64,000 nt of DNA from Mycolicibacterium sp. CH28 (GCF_004745805.1 NZ_SRLQ01000022.1:1-64000), one strand, 5' to 3'; shown: positions 27,074 through 37,187, numbered from the stretch's first letter. Translations and numbers: made by a program. The notes: generated by a model from the letters alone, not told the origin.

Positions 27074-28120
27074 CTATCGATGCTGGTCAGCGGGGGTGCC
27101 CGCGAGCGGAGCGACGACGCTCACCGCCTCCGGAACCGCTCGGAACGTCATTTCGGTGCGTAGCCCAAGAAAATCCCCATCGATCTGGCTGGCGACGGGT
27201 TCGGACGCCGTTATCCGCACCCACGGCAGGTCGTCCTCGCGGATCAGATGGCTGGCCTTGATGTCGGCCTTCTTCGACAGCATCCGGCGCACCAGCATCA
27301 GGTTCTTCCACACGTTCATGCTGGTCGTGGCGAAAACGCCGAGCCCGGTATCGAAGGTGGTGTCCGGGTTGGTCCACACCGGCCTGGTGTTGGCGTAGGT
27401 CCAGGGGCTGGAGTTGGAGATGAAGGCGAAGTAGACGCCGGGCACCGGTTCGCGGCCCGGCAACTCCAGCGTCAGCCGGGGCTCCCTGCGCACGCTGGCC
27501 AGTACCTCGCGCACCGCCACTCGGACGTAGCGGCCCGCCGTCACCTTGCGTCCCTTGGCCCGCTGCGCCTCGACAGCGGCCACCACGTCGCCGTCCACAC
27601 CCATCCCCGCGGTGAACACCGCCCAGCGTTCTCCGCAGTCCATCAACCCGATCCGGCGCCACGGGGTACCGCTGCGGTGCGCGCTGAGCAGGTCGATCAG
27701 CTGATTGGTGGCCTCGATCGGGTCGGAGCTGATGCCAAGGGCACGGGCGAAGACATTGGCCGATCCGCCGGGCACCACGGCGACGGCGGGTAGCGGGCCT
27801 TCCGGCAACTGCCCTCGGGTGCTGTTTCCCGGGTCGCTGCGCTCCTGCCCTCCGGTGCTGTTTCCCGGGTCGCTGCGCTCCTGCCCTCCGGGGCCAAGTA
27901 GACCGTTGACCACCTCGTTCACCGTGCCGTCGCCGCCGTGGACGATCAGCACGTCGATGCCGTCACGGCGGGCAGCCGCGGCGATCTCGATCGCATGGCC
28001 GCGATGATCGGTGTGCACCACGGTCAGTTCCACCCGGCTCTCCAGCGCATGGGCGAGCAGATCGCGCCCGGCCGCGGTGGTCGAAGTGGCGTTCGGGTTC
28101 ACGATGAGGACGGCGCGCAC
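27074..28120 (-). CDS. Diacylglycerol kinase catalytic-domain protein (Rv3218-like)
   Basis: The 348-aa protein has the lipid kinase fold: VNPNATS at the N terminus, the nucleotide motif HGGDGTVNEV (residues 61-70) and PGGSANVFARALG. It probably phosphorylates a lipid such as diacylglycerol or a sphingoid-like substrate; the precise substrate is unknown. It carries two tandem 12-residue insertions (GGQERSDPGNST, residues 78-101) encoded by the 36-nt repeat, placed right after the catalytic GGDGT loop. The GTG start has TAGGCT 8 nt upstream, suggesting a leaderless message. Confidence 0.88.
   Translation of the reverse strand: MRAVLIVNPNATSTTAAGRDLLAHALESRVELTVVHTDHRGHAIEIAAAARRDGIDVLIVHGGDGTVNEVVNGLLGPGGQERSDPGNSTGGQERSDPGNSTRGQLPEGPLPAVAVVPGGSANVFARALGISSDPIEATNQLIDLLSAHRSGTPWRRIGLMDCGERWAVFTAGMGVDGDVVAAVEAQRAKGRKVTAGRYVRVAVREVLASVRREPRLTLELPGREPVPGVYFAFISNSSPWTYANTRPVWTNPDTTFDTGLGVFATTSMNVWKNLMLVRRMLSKKADIKASHLIREDDLPWVRITASEPVASQIDGDFLGLRTEMTFRAVPEAVSVVAPLAGTPADQHR
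27818..27889 (-). repeat. 36-nt dispersed repeat, two tandem copies, in frame inside the DAGK gene
   Basis: Two 36-nt units begin at 27818 and 27854. On the minus strand the core reads GGAGCGCAGCGACCCGGGAA, and each unit translates as GGQERSDPGNST. The period and core match the array at 62486-62593. Confidence 0.85.
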
Positions 28121-28200
28121 GGGGAGTGAGCCTAATCGGGTGCGAGCCCGGCATTCGAAGTGTTTGCCTGACCATCATCAGCAGGTCAGCTGCCGGTGGC

Positions 28201-28686
28201 ATGCTCGCGCCCGTGGCGGTGGGTTCGCAGACCGGTCCGGCCAGCGCGGTCGGCTGGTTTCACCGGGCGTGTGAGGTGATTGTCGCCCGCCTGCCGTTGG
28301 GCCTGGATTCCGTTGTGGCGCCGACATTTCTCGGATTCGTGGTCATCAACTCCGGCACCTTCGCGCTGGATCTGCTGGTGCTGACGCTGCTGCACGGCGG
28401 ACTGCGGGTGCCTTTTGTGATCGCGGTGACGGTGGCCTACGCGTGCGCGTTCGCGGTGAGCTACATCCTCAACCGGGTGGTGAACTTCGAGTCGCACGCT
28501 GCCGTCGGGCCCCAGGTCGTCGTCTACGTCGTCGTCGTGGTGATCAACTATCTCGCGTTCATCCTTGGGGTCTCCAGCGCGCTACGGGCCCTCGGCGTGG
28601 AATACCACCTGGCCCGGATGGCGGCCGGTGCCTGTGAGGGGCTCTACATGTACTGCGCGATGCGGTGGGTGGTGTTCCGGCGCTGA
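28201..28686 (+). CDS. GtrA-like membrane protein (Rv3217c-like)
   Basis: The 161-aa protein has four predicted membrane helices in the GtrA pattern (FLGFVVINSGTFALDLLVLTLL, VAYACAFAVSYILNRVVNF, VVVYVVVVVINYLAFIL, GACEGLYMYCAMRWVVF). GtrA proteins are thought to flip polyprenyl-phosphate sugars for cell-wall glycosylation. Starts at ATG 28201 and GTG 28213 are both possible. It is divergent from the lipid kinase gene. Confidence 0.8.
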   Translation: MLAPVAVGSQTGPASAVGWFHRACEVIVARLPLGLDSVVAPTFLGFVVINSGTFALDLLVLTLLHGGLRVPFVIAVTVAYACAFAVSYILNRVVNFESHAAVGPQVVVYVVVVVINYLAFILGVSSALRALGVEYHLARMAAGACEGLYMYCAMRWVVFRR

Positions 28687-28749
28687 AGTGAGCCCTGAGG
28701 TGCTTGGCTATGAATGGCAAGCCGACCAGGGGCGGCGCCGGCCGCCGTG

Positions 28750-29301
28750 ATGGACCGTCCGCCGCGAGTACGTGCCCTCAAGCGCGTGCTGGCTACTATC
28801 GCCGACGGCATCGGTCCACTGGTCGACCTGTGGCGCCCCTATGTCGACGGGTTGAGCAACCTACCTTCTGACGGCCGATTCCTGTTGGTGGGCAACCACA
28901 CTCAGATCGGCACCGCCGAGTCATTGCTGATCCCCTATGCCGTCCGACGGGAGATCGGAGTCCGGAGCCTCACCGCCCGGGACAGCGCGTGGGGCCGGTT
29001 CAGTCAAGCCGTGAGCAAGCGATTCGGCGGCCGAGACGATATGGCGATGCCATTGTTGCGTGGTGTCGGACCGACGCTCATTCCCCGGCCGGAGCGGATG
29101 TATCTGCGGTTCGGCGCCCCCATCGACACCACCACCCCGGTGGGAATCGAGGCGCCGGCCCGGGCCGGCGACGTGAAACGGCGCACGCAGGTCGCGCTTG
29201 AGCAGATTCTGGGCGACCTCTTGGTACTGCGGGAGACCGATCCCTATCGTGGGCTCAACCCCCTGGGCTGGTTTCGTGCCGCTCGACCCGAACCAGCCTG
29301 A
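28750..29301 (+). CDS. Internally shortened PlsC/DGAT-like acyltransferase
   Basis: The 183-aa protein begins like lysophospholipid acyltransferases of the DGAT-like group, with VGNHTQIGTAESLL around H50, and ends like them (PLLRGVGPTLIPRPERMYLRFGAPIDTT). The central ~80 residues, which normally hold the FPGG(x)RE-type motif, are absent between about residues 80 and 95 without loss of frame. It is therefore likely non-functional or altered. The ATG at 28750 was chosen; an ATG at 28714 is also in frame. Its length is well below the ~270 residues usual for the family, from memory. Confidence 0.7.
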   Translation: MDRPPRVRALKRVLATIADGIGPLVDLWRPYVDGLSNLPSDGRFLLVGNHTQIGTAESLLIPYAVRREIGVRSLTARDSAWGRFSQAVSKRFGGRDDMAMPLLRGVGPTLIPRPERMYLRFGAPIDTTTPVGIEAPARAGDVKRRTQVALEQILGDLLVLRETDPYRGLNPLGWFRAARPEPA

Positions 29302-29311
29302 CGCGACCGGC

Positions 29312-29317
29312 TACCTT
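29312..29317 (+). promoter_or_regulatory. Leaderless-type -10 for the small membrane protein gene
   Basis: TACCTT ends 6 nt before the GTG at 29324, with only a G-run between. Confidence 0.5.
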
Positions 29318-29323
29318 ACGGGG

Positions 29324-29713
29324 GTGATCCAATCCGCTGTCCCGCCCGTGGTCCGCTACGCCGGTTTTGCGGCGGCCACCGAAGGTGTCGTGGCGATCGT
29401 CGTGGCCATTGTGCTGGTGGTGCGTGCGGTTTCCGGCGCCGACCAACACATCGTCAACGGGTACGGCACGGCCGGCTGGTTCGCTGTGATGGGCGCCGCC
29501 GTGTTGGCCGCCGGCTGGGCGCTGATCACCGGGCGGCGGTGGGGCCGGGGCATCGCGGTGTTCGCCAACTTGCTGCTGTTGCCGGTGGCCTGGTACATCG
29601 TCGCCGCGCACCAGCCGGTGTATGCGATCGCGCTCGGCGGAGTGGCCATCGCGGTGCTCGCACTGTTGTTCAGCCCGCCGGCAGTGCGCTGGGCGTCACG
29701 GGCCGTCGAATAG
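29324..29713 (+). CDS. Small four-helix membrane protein, unknown function
   Basis: The 129-aa protein is mostly hydrophobic, with helices at roughly residues 8-36, 44-66, 74-92 and 96-115 and a short RRWGRG loop. No family motif is recognised. The GTG start with a leaderless -10 was preferred over upstream in-frame codons, which overlap the acyltransferase gene. It is convergent with the methyltransferase gene. Confidence 0.75.
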   Translation: MIQSAVPPVVRYAGFAAATEGVVAIVVAIVLVVRAVSGADQHIVNGYGTAGWFAVMGAAVLAAGWALITGRRWGRGIAVFANLLLLPVAWYIVAAHQPVYAIALGGVAIAVLALLFSPPAVRWASRAVE

Positions 29714-29737
29714 ACGCCGGGAGGCCAGGCTTTCGCT

Positions 29738-30586
29738 TCATGATGCGAGCGTGTTCACTAGCCAGCACGCGGCGGTGTAGCGAACTTCGCCTCCATCAAC
29801 GAATTCTTCGTACGCTTCGCGGAGAGCGGTGATCACCCGTGCACGTATCGGAGCGCCGACACCCGGCAGTACACGGCCGACCGGTCCCATCTGGGTCAGG
29901 TACGGCATGAGGTCGGTGTCGGCCATCGTGCATATGACGTCGATCGGCGCGACGGTGCTCTGCGCCCAGCCGCTCGCGTCCAGAATGGAATGCAGGCGGT
30001 GCGGATCGGCGAAGGCATTCGGCCCCGGCTGACCGCTGAGTCGCTGAGGAAGGTCCGGCAAGATTGGCGCGGCGACCCGCTCGGCGGTGCCCATGAACGG
30101 ATTCTCGTCGAGGTGCCGCCAACACACGAATGCCAACCGGCCACCTTTGCGCGTTGCGCGTCGCAGGTTGGTGAATGCGGCGACCGGGTCGTCGAAGAAC
30201 ATCACCCCGAACCGAGACACCAAGACTTCAAACGATGCAGCGGGTAATGGATAGGTTTGGGCGTCGCCGACCACGAAGTCCGTCGGCAACCTCTGTGAAT
30301 GCCCCCGCGTTGTGGCCATATCGATCATCGGTGCTGAAATATCGAGTCCAGTGCACCGGATGTCTGGTCCCAGGCGCTGAGCCAGCGCCAACGTGGTTGC
30401 GCCAGTGCCGCAGCCGACGTCAAGGAGGCGAGATCCCGGTTCGGGTGACACCGAGACGACCCAGTCGACCAGAAGATTTTCGAAGGGCTTGTAAGTGCGG
30501 TCGAGCAGGCGTTGCAACGTGACCCACGTTCGACCGCTATCGCCGTTCCATGCTTTGCCCTGAGCTGCGTTCGCTGCCGTGACCAC
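29738..30586 (-). CDS. Class I SAM-dependent methyltransferase
   Basis: The 282-aa protein has motif I LLDVGCGTGATTLALA (about residues 54-69), an acidic GLDIS motif II, VGDAQTYPLP, and MFFDDPVAAFTNLRRATRKGGRLAFV typical of UbiE/small-molecule methyltransferases. The substrate is unknown. The GTG at 30586 has AGGCGAG upstream; the longer frame reads into the divergent regulator's promoter. It shares an 83-nt control region with a MerR regulator, which probably governs it. Confidence 0.85.
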   Translation of the reverse strand: MVTAANAAQGKAWNGDSGRTWVTLQRLLDRTYKPFENLLVDWVVSVSPEPGSRLLDVGCGTGATTLALAQRLGPDIRCTGLDISAPMIDMATTRGHSQRLPTDFVVGDAQTYPLPAASFEVLVSRFGVMFFDDPVAAFTNLRRATRKGGRLAFVCWRHLDENPFMGTAERVAAPILPDLPQRLSGQPGPNAFADPHRLHSILDASGWAQSTVAPIDVICTMADTDLMPYLTQMGPVGRVLPGVGAPIRARVITALREAYEEFVDGGEVRYTAACWLVNTLAS

Positions 30587-30636
30587 GATCTCGCCTCGTC
30601 TCGTTGTGCCGGTTCGACGAGGACTACTCTCACAGT

Positions 30637-30650
30637 TCAAGTCAACTTGA
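30637..30650. promoter_or_regulatory. MerR/SoxR-type operator between methyltransferase and MerR genes
   Basis: TCAAGT-CA-ACTTGA is a perfect inverted repeat midway in the divergent intergenic region. It resembles SoxR-like operators (CTCAAGTT..ACTTGAG). The MerR protein encoded next to it is the obvious candidate binder. Confidence 0.65.
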
Positions 30651-30669
30651 GCGCAAGGGCCGGTACCAG

Positions 30670-31122
30670 GTGACAATCGACATATCTTCGGTCGCCCAGC
30701 GTTCTGGTGTACCAGCGTCGACCCTTCGGTTCTACGAGCAGAAGGGATTGATCGCTTCCGTCGGCCGCCGCGGTAACCGACGTCTGTTCGATGAACAGGT
30801 CCTGGAGCGGCTCGCGTTCATTGCGCTGGGAGGATCTGCCGGACTCTCGCTTGACGAGATCGCCACGATGCTGTCCCCAGAGGGTGACCCGCAGATCGAC
30901 CGAGCCGCGCTGGCTGCGCGGGCGGTCGAGATCGACGACACCATCGGGAGGCTCACCGCAATGAGCACCTGGCTCAAACACGCCGCCGAATGCCCAGCTC
31001 CCGACCACATGCAGTGCCCCAGCTTTCGCAAGTACCTCGATCTGGCAGCGCAAGGATCGATTGAGCGGTTCCGGAACCGGAACCGGAGCCGCCCGCAAAC
31101 CGGCAGCGGCCACGGGGCCTGA
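30670..31122 (+). CDS. MerR family transcription regulator
   Basis: The 150-aa protein has an N-terminal MerR winged HTH (ISSVAQRSGVPASTLRFYEQKGLI...RRLFDEQVLERLAFI), a dimerisation helix (about residues 80-115) and a C-terminal pair of cysteines in AECPAPDHMQCPSFRKYL that could sense a metal or redox signal. It lacks the SoxR four-Cys cluster loop. The GTG at 30670 directly follows the operator region. It is divergent from the methyltransferase gene. Confidence 0.88.
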   Translation: MTIDISSVAQRSGVPASTLRFYEQKGLIASVGRRGNRRLFDEQVLERLAFIALGGSAGLSLDEIATMLSPEGDPQIDRAALAARAVEIDDTIGRLTAMSTWLKHAAECPAPDHMQCPSFRKYLDLAAQGSIERFRNRNRSRPQTGSGHGA

Positions 31123-31142
31123 CCGGCAACACTAGAGCGTTG

Positions 31143-31622
31143 TCAGGCTTCTGAAGCCAACGCCTGGAGTTCCGGGCCGCCGACCCGGTAGGTGATCCAC
31201 TCCGACATCGGCTTGCCGCCGACACCGTCGTACAGCGCGATCGCGTTGGCGTTCCAGTCCAACACCGCCCAGCTCAGCCGGCTGTAGCCGTTGTCGACGC
31301 ATTCCTTGGCCAGCGTGGCCAGCAGGGCCCGAGCCAGCCCCCGGCGACGGAACGTGTCGCGAACGAAGAGGTCCTCCAGGTAGACGCCGGCCACCCCGTC
31401 CCAGGTGGAGAAGTTGCGGAACCACAGCGCTACCGCCGCGGCCTCGCCGTCCACCTCGGCGAGGTGGCAGAAGCCGATCGGGTTCTCGCCGAAAAGCGCT
31501 GCGGCGATTTGGCTTTCGACCACTGTGCATTGGTCGGCGGCGTGCTCGAACTCGGCGAGCTCGCGGATCATCGCGACGATCTCGCCCTCGTCGCCTGGCC
31601 TGGCTCGACGGATCACGGTCAC
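31143..31622 (-). CDS. GNAT family N-acetyltransferase (Rv3216-like)
   Basis: The 159-aa GCN5-type acetyltransferase has VIRRARPGDEGEIVAMI at its N terminus and the acetyl-CoA loop VRDTFRRRGLARALL (about residues 88-102), followed by SWAVLDWNANAIALYDGVGG. It resembles diamine/thialysine acetyltransferases, but the substrate is not certain. The GTG start overlaps the entC TGA as GTGA, so it is the last gene of a phosphatase-entC-GNAT unit. Confidence 0.9.
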   Translation of the reverse strand: MTVIRRARPGDEGEIVAMIRELAEFEHAADQCTVVESQIAAALFGENPIGFCHLAEVDGEAAAVALWFRNFSTWDGVAGVYLEDLFVRDTFRRRGLARALLATLAKECVDNGYSRLSWAVLDWNANAIALYDGVGGKPMSEWITYRVGGPELQALASEA

Positions 31623-32716
31623 TGCTTTACCCCCAATGCCGACAGGATGGTCCTGAACTTCGTTGTGGTCTCCGCGACTTCGTCGTCGGGATCGGATTCG
31701 GCGACGATACCGCCGCCCGCCAGGGCGAGTGCGTCGCGGCGGTCGGCGGACAGTTGCGCGCCGCGGATCGCCACGACCCAGCGGCCGTCCCCGCGCGCGT
31801 CGCACCAACCCACCGCGCCGGCATAGAAGCCGCGGTCACCCTCCAGTTGCGCGATGAGGTCGACGGCAGCTCCGGTCGGCACCCCACCCACCGCTGGGGT
31901 CGGATGCAGGTTCAACGCTAAATCGATTGCAGTCGTTGATGTGTCGCGCAATCTTCCACGGATCGGGGTGGACAGGTGCCACAGCGCGGCGGTGCGGCTG
32001 AGCTGCGGTTGCGCCGCGACGTCGAGTCCGGTGCACAGCGGTTCCAACGCGGTGCGCATGGTGTCGACAACCAGCTGGTGCTCATGGCGGTTCTTGCCCG
32101 ACGCGGCCAGCGCCGCCCCGTTGGCGGCATCGGTATCCGGATCCGGTGAACGGGGTGCCGACCCGGCGAACGGCTGGCAACTGACCAGCTCACCGGAGCG
32201 CGCGACCAGCAGTTCGGGGCTGGCGCCCACCAGCGCCGTCCCGGTGAAGTCGCCGCCGGCCGCAGTCAGGTCGACGAAGTAGGCGGTGGCCTCGGCGTCA
32301 TCGGCGACCAGGCGGGCCAGGATCGCCCGCTCATCGAGCGGTCCGTCGGAGATCAGGCGCAGTGCGCGCGCCAAAACCACCTTCTGCAGAGGATTTTCGG
32401 GGTCGGCGAGGTAGCCCAGGGCGGCCCGGATGCGGGCGCGGTGTTCCTCGGGTGCCGGCAACGTCGCGGCCATCCGGACCGCAGGCAGGTCCGGCGTCGG
32501 CCAGGAGGGCAGGGCGTCGGCGAACGCCACCGAGGACGGTGCCAACAGGGCCGCCTTGCCCCGGATATCGAAGGGCAACGCACCCACCACCAGGTCCGCG
32601 GTGCCGTCGGCCAGCGCCGCCGTCGCCGCCGCGACATCGTCGTAGGCCGCACGCATCCCGTTGGCGACGACCGTCCCGGCGGGCCCGCTCAGCACGAAGG
32701 AGGGTCGGGCCGTCAC
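31619..32716 (-). CDS. entC: Isochorismate synthase
   Basis: The 365-aa chorismate-binding enzyme converts chorismate to isochorismate, for siderophore salicylate or menaquinone. Typical pieces are QKVVLARALRL, FVDLTAAGGDFTGTALVGASPELLVARSG, HLSTPIRGRL, HPTPAVGGVPTGAA, GFYAGAVGWCDARGDGRWVVAIRGA and a closing AGGGIVAESDPDDE with the Mg-binding acidic residues. It is homologous to Rv3215. The GTG start overlaps the upstream stop (GTGA). Confidence 0.93.
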   Translation of the reverse strand: MTARPSFVLSGPAGTVVANGMRAAYDDVAAATAALADGTADLVVGALPFDIRGKAALLAPSSVAFADALPSWPTPDLPAVRMAATLPAPEEHRARIRAALGYLADPENPLQKVVLARALRLISDGPLDERAILARLVADDAEATAYFVDLTAAGGDFTGTALVGASPELLVARSGELVSCQPFAGSAPRSPDPDTDAANGAALAASGKNRHEHQLVVDTMRTALEPLCTGLDVAAQPQLSRTAALWHLSTPIRGRLRDTSTTAIDLALNLHPTPAVGGVPTGAAVDLIAQLEGDRGFYAGAVGWCDARGDGRWVVAIRGAQLSADRRDALALAGGGIVAESDPDDEVAETTTKFRTILSALGVKQ

Positions 32717-33324
32717 GTCCCGGGGACCGGCTCGCGGTGGCTGGTCAGGCCCAGCGCGGACAGCTGCCGCAACCCGTACTCAAAGCCGCACACCGCTACC
32801 GCGGCGGTGCCGAACCCGTAGCGTGCGCCCTCACGCAGCGGCTGCTCCACCCAGCGGGTCACCACCGCGCGGGAGAAATGGCCGTGGCTGACGAACACGA
32901 CGTCGCGCTCGGGCATGGCGTCCAGGGCACGGGCAACCGCCTGGTCGGCGCGCATGCTGACCTGGTCGACACTCTCCCCGCCCGGGCAGCCGTAGGTCCA
33001 CAGCAGCCAGCCCGGCGTCTCGGTGCGGATCGAGTGGGTGGTCAGGCCCTCGTAATCGCCGTAGTCCCACTCAGCCAGCAGCGGGGACACCTCGTCGACG
33101 GTCAGGCCGGCCAGCTCGGCGGTGGCCAGCGCACGTTTACGTGGGCTGCTGACCACCAGCGGGTTATCCAGGGACAGGTGCTCGAGTGTCAGTGCGGCGA
33201 GTTTGGCCTGCTCGCGCCCGGGCTCGGTGAGGTCGATGTCGGTGGTGCTGGTGTGTTTGCGGTCGCGAGACCATTCGGTTTCGCCATGTCGAAGCAGGAC
33301 CAACCGATGGGTGCCGACGCTCAC
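32713..33324 (-). CDS. gpm2: Histidine phosphatase superfamily acid phosphatase (Rv3214/Gpm2-like)
   Basis: The 203-aa protein has the catalytic LLRHGETEWS motif near the N terminus, SSPRKRALATAEL, the proton donor region AEWDYGDYEG and the second catalytic His in VVFVSHGHF. The M. tuberculosis homologue was named phosphoglycerate mutase 2 but behaves as an acid phosphatase. The GTG at 33324 gives a length equal to Rv3214. It is first in the unit with entC and the GNAT gene. Confidence 0.9.
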   Translation of the reverse strand: MSVGTHRLVLLRHGETEWSRDRKHTSTTDIDLTEPGREQAKLAALTLEHLSLDNPLVVSSPRKRALATAELAGLTVDEVSPLLAEWDYGDYEGLTTHSIRTETPGWLLWTYGCPGGESVDQVSMRADQAVARALDAMPERDVVFVSHGHFSRAVVTRWVEQPLREGARYGFGTAAVAVCGFEYGLRQLSALGLTSHREPVPGT

Positions 33325-33404
33325 GTCCACCGATTGTGCCCGATGACCAGGTGCAGTGTCGCAGCCGGGAGGCATCTCGGCAGAAACCTGCAAGGATGGA
33401 GCCT

Positions 33405-34199
33405 GTGACCCGAGTACTCGCGGTGGCCAACCAGAAGGGTGGGGTGGCCAAGACGACCACGGTCGCGTCTCTGGGGGCTGCCTTTGTCGATGCGGGCGAG
33501 CGTGTCCTGCTCGTCGACCTCGACCCCCAGGGCTGCCTGACGTTCTCGCTGGGCGCCGACCCCGACAAGCTGCCAGTCTCCATCCACGAAGTGCTGCTCG
33601 GTGACGTCGAGCCTGACGCTGCCCTGGTGAGCACCACCGAGGGCATGACGCTGCTACCGGCCAATATCGACCTGGCCGGCGCGGAGGCCATGCTGCTGAT
33701 GCGGGCCGGACGGGAGTACGCGCTCAAGCGGGCGCTGGCCAAGCTGGGCGACCAGTTCGACATCGTGCTCATCGACTGCCCGCCGTCCCTGGGCGTGCTC
33801 ACCCTCAACGGATTGACCGCGGCCGACGCGGTGATCGTGCCGCTGCAGTGCGAGACGCTGGCACACCGCGGGGTGGGCCAGTTCCTGCGCACAGTGGCCG
33901 ACGTCCAACAGATCACCAACCCCGACCTCAAGCTGCTGGGCGCACTGCCCACGCTCTACGACTCACGCACCACGCACAGCCGCGACGTGCTGCTCGACGT
34001 GGCCGACCGCTACGGCCTGCCCGTGCTGTCCCCGCCGATCCCGCGGACCGTGCGCTTCGCCGAGGCCAGTGCATCGGGGGCATCGGTGCTGTCGGGCCGG
34101 AAGAACAAGGGCGGCACGGCTTATCGCGAACTCGCCGACGCCCTGCTGAAGCACTGGAAGTCGGGCAAGGCCCTGCCGACGTTCACCCCGGATAGCTAG
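33405..34199 (+). CDS. ParA/Soj-like ATPase (Rv3213c-like)
   Basis: The 264-aa protein is a Walker-type ATPase with a deviant Walker A (NQKGGVAKTTTV), the switch region LLVDLDPQGCLT and Walker B (VLIDCPPSLGVLTLNGL). It is a paralogue of the chromosome-partitioning ParA without an adjacent parB; its role is not settled. A GTG at 33405 with AAGGA nine nt upstream was chosen; an in-frame ATG at 33396 is possible. Confidence 0.9.
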   Translation: MTRVLAVANQKGGVAKTTTVASLGAAFVDAGERVLLVDLDPQGCLTFSLGADPDKLPVSIHEVLLGDVEPDAALVSTTEGMTLLPANIDLAGAEAMLLMRAGREYALKRALAKLGDQFDIVLIDCPPSLGVLTLNGLTAADAVIVPLQCETLAHRGVGQFLRTVADVQQITNPDLKLLGALPTLYDSRTTHSRDVLLDVADRYGLPVLSPPIPRTVRFAEASASGASVLSGRKNKGGTAYRELADALLKHWKSGKALPTFTPDS

Positions 34200-34203
34200 C
34201 CGG

Positions 34204-35430
34204 CTAGGGCTTTCCGAACGCGGCCACCGCGTCGCCGCGCTGCTCGATCACTATCGAACCGGTGACGGTCGGCACCACCGGTCCCGTCCCGGCCGGGTGG
34301 CTCACGGCGATGACCCGCTCGTTGGTGCCCTTGGACGGGTCGTACACCCCGATCCCGGTGCTGAGCGGAATGAGGAGCCGCCCGGCCATCATCGCGCCCG
34401 GCCCCAACGGCGTCACCAGGTCGGATGCCTCGATGGTGTACCGGTAGCTCAGCTTGCCGTCGAAGACCTCTACGCTGTCTCCGGTCCACCAGGTGAATAT
34501 GTCGCCGGCACGGGTCACCGCCTGTGCGGGGCCGGCCAGCACCGGCGGCTTCTTCAGCAGTGTGCTCGACACCTTGTTGCCGGTGTCGTCGTAGACGGCG
34601 ATCTCAGGGCGCGGCGACGGCAGGTACACCGCGGTGGTGGTGCCGGCGACGGCGAGCACCCTGGCCTCCGAATCGGCGGCAACCCCGGGCAGCGGCACAT
34701 TCTTGGTGTCGGGTTCATCCTCTTCTTTGGCCGGCCTCAGCAGGGTCAGACGCAGGTCCTTCTGGTCGCGGCAGGCTTCCAGCACCGAGACCGCCTCGTC
34801 GCTGGCCGCTGCCGACATCAGCGTGCAGCCCGCGCCAATGCCCTGGTTGACCGGTTTGACCCGGGCGTCGATCTCGCCGTAGGACAGCATCCGCACCAAA
34901 TCCGAGCGCCACAGTTCCAGGCGGGTGGGTCCGGCCGAGAGGATGGCGCTGCCGTTGGAGCTCAGGACCACCCGCTTGTCGGCGTAGGCGGTGCGGGTCG
35001 GTCCGCGCCGGCCGGTGCCGCCGTTGATGCTGCTGACCTGCCCGCAGCCGCGCACGTCGGGGTACACCGCGACGGCGAGGTCGTAGATGTAGGACACCCC
35101 GCACAGGTCGAGGTCACGGGCGAAGGTCCAGCGGCTCTGCCCGGTCTGCGGGTCGTGGCCCTCGACGGTGCGACCGTTGCCGGTGACCACGGTGCCGCCG
35201 ACGACGATCGGGCTCAGGGTCTTGGGGCTGACCGCGGTCCAGAGCTGGCGCAATGCGTCCGGAACGGTCCGCGCCGGAACGGGATTGGGCGCAGGTGTGC
35301 TGGCCGGGCGGCTGATCGTAGCCCGCGCGGAACTGTTCCACCAGAACAGGGCGGCGATGACGACCACGACAAGCGCGATCGTCGCCGCGGCGACGAGATC
35401 GCCCTTGGTGCGGCGCTCAGGTCTGACCAT
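34204..35430 (-). CDS. Membrane-anchored PQQ/beta-propeller-like protein (Rv3212-like)
   Basis: The 408-aa protein has a short cytoplasmic basic start, one transmembrane helix (about residues 11-31; LVAAATIALVVVVIAALFWW), a Pro-rich linker and an extracytoplasmic domain. That domain has repeated beta-rich segments of PQQ-like type (GHDPQTGQSRWTFARD, GISPL-like strands, YDDTGNKVSSTLL). Paired Cys residues may form disulfides. It is homologous to Rv3212, of unproven function. It lies 20 nt from the rhlE stop, on the same strand downstream of it. Confidence 0.85.
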   Translation of the reverse strand: MVRPERRTKGDLVAAATIALVVVVIAALFWWNSSARATISRPASTPAPNPVPARTVPDALRQLWTAVSPKTLSPIVVGGTVVTGNGRTVEGHDPQTGQSRWTFARDLDLCGVSYIYDLAVAVYPDVRGCGQVSSINGGTGRRGPTRTAYADKRVVLSSNGSAILSAGPTRLELWRSDLVRMLSYGEIDARVKPVNQGIGAGCTLMSAAASDEAVSVLEACRDQKDLRLTLLRPAKEEDEPDTKNVPLPGVAADSEARVLAVAGTTTAVYLPSPRPEIAVYDDTGNKVSSTLLKKPPVLAGPAQAVTRAGDIFTWWTGDSVEVFDGKLSYRYTIEASDLVTPLGPGAMMAGRLLIPLSTGIGVYDPSKGTNERVIAVSHPAGTGPVVPTVTGSIVIEQRGDAVAAFGKP

Positions 35431-35450
35431 CTAGGCGACGATAGCGGTCG

Positions 35451-36950
<1,500 letters not shown>

Positions 36951-37138
36951 GCTGGTGGCTTTTCGCCTTCCGATGTCGTTCCTCGTTGGTGTCTCCACGC
37001 GCGCACGAGTTCTGATTTCGGAATGGAGTCGGCGCCATCGATTCGATGCCGATTCGCCGGGCCCTGCACTGAGGGTGGCGGGCCCACTGCGTGCACGCAC
37101 ATTTCCTTGACAACGTCTTACGACGGTTGCCACGTTCC

Positions 37139-37144
37139 ATCATA
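37139..37144 (-). promoter_or_regulatory. Probable -10 of rhlE
   Basis: The minus strand reads TATGAT, about 190 nt before the rhlE ATG. The resulting long leader would be compatible with cold- or growth-dependent post-transcriptional control. No clear -35 was seen. Confidence 0.4.
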
Positions 37145-37187
37145 GCTGGTCGCGGTTGCTGGGACGCAGTCGCGCCTTGCCCCGGAC

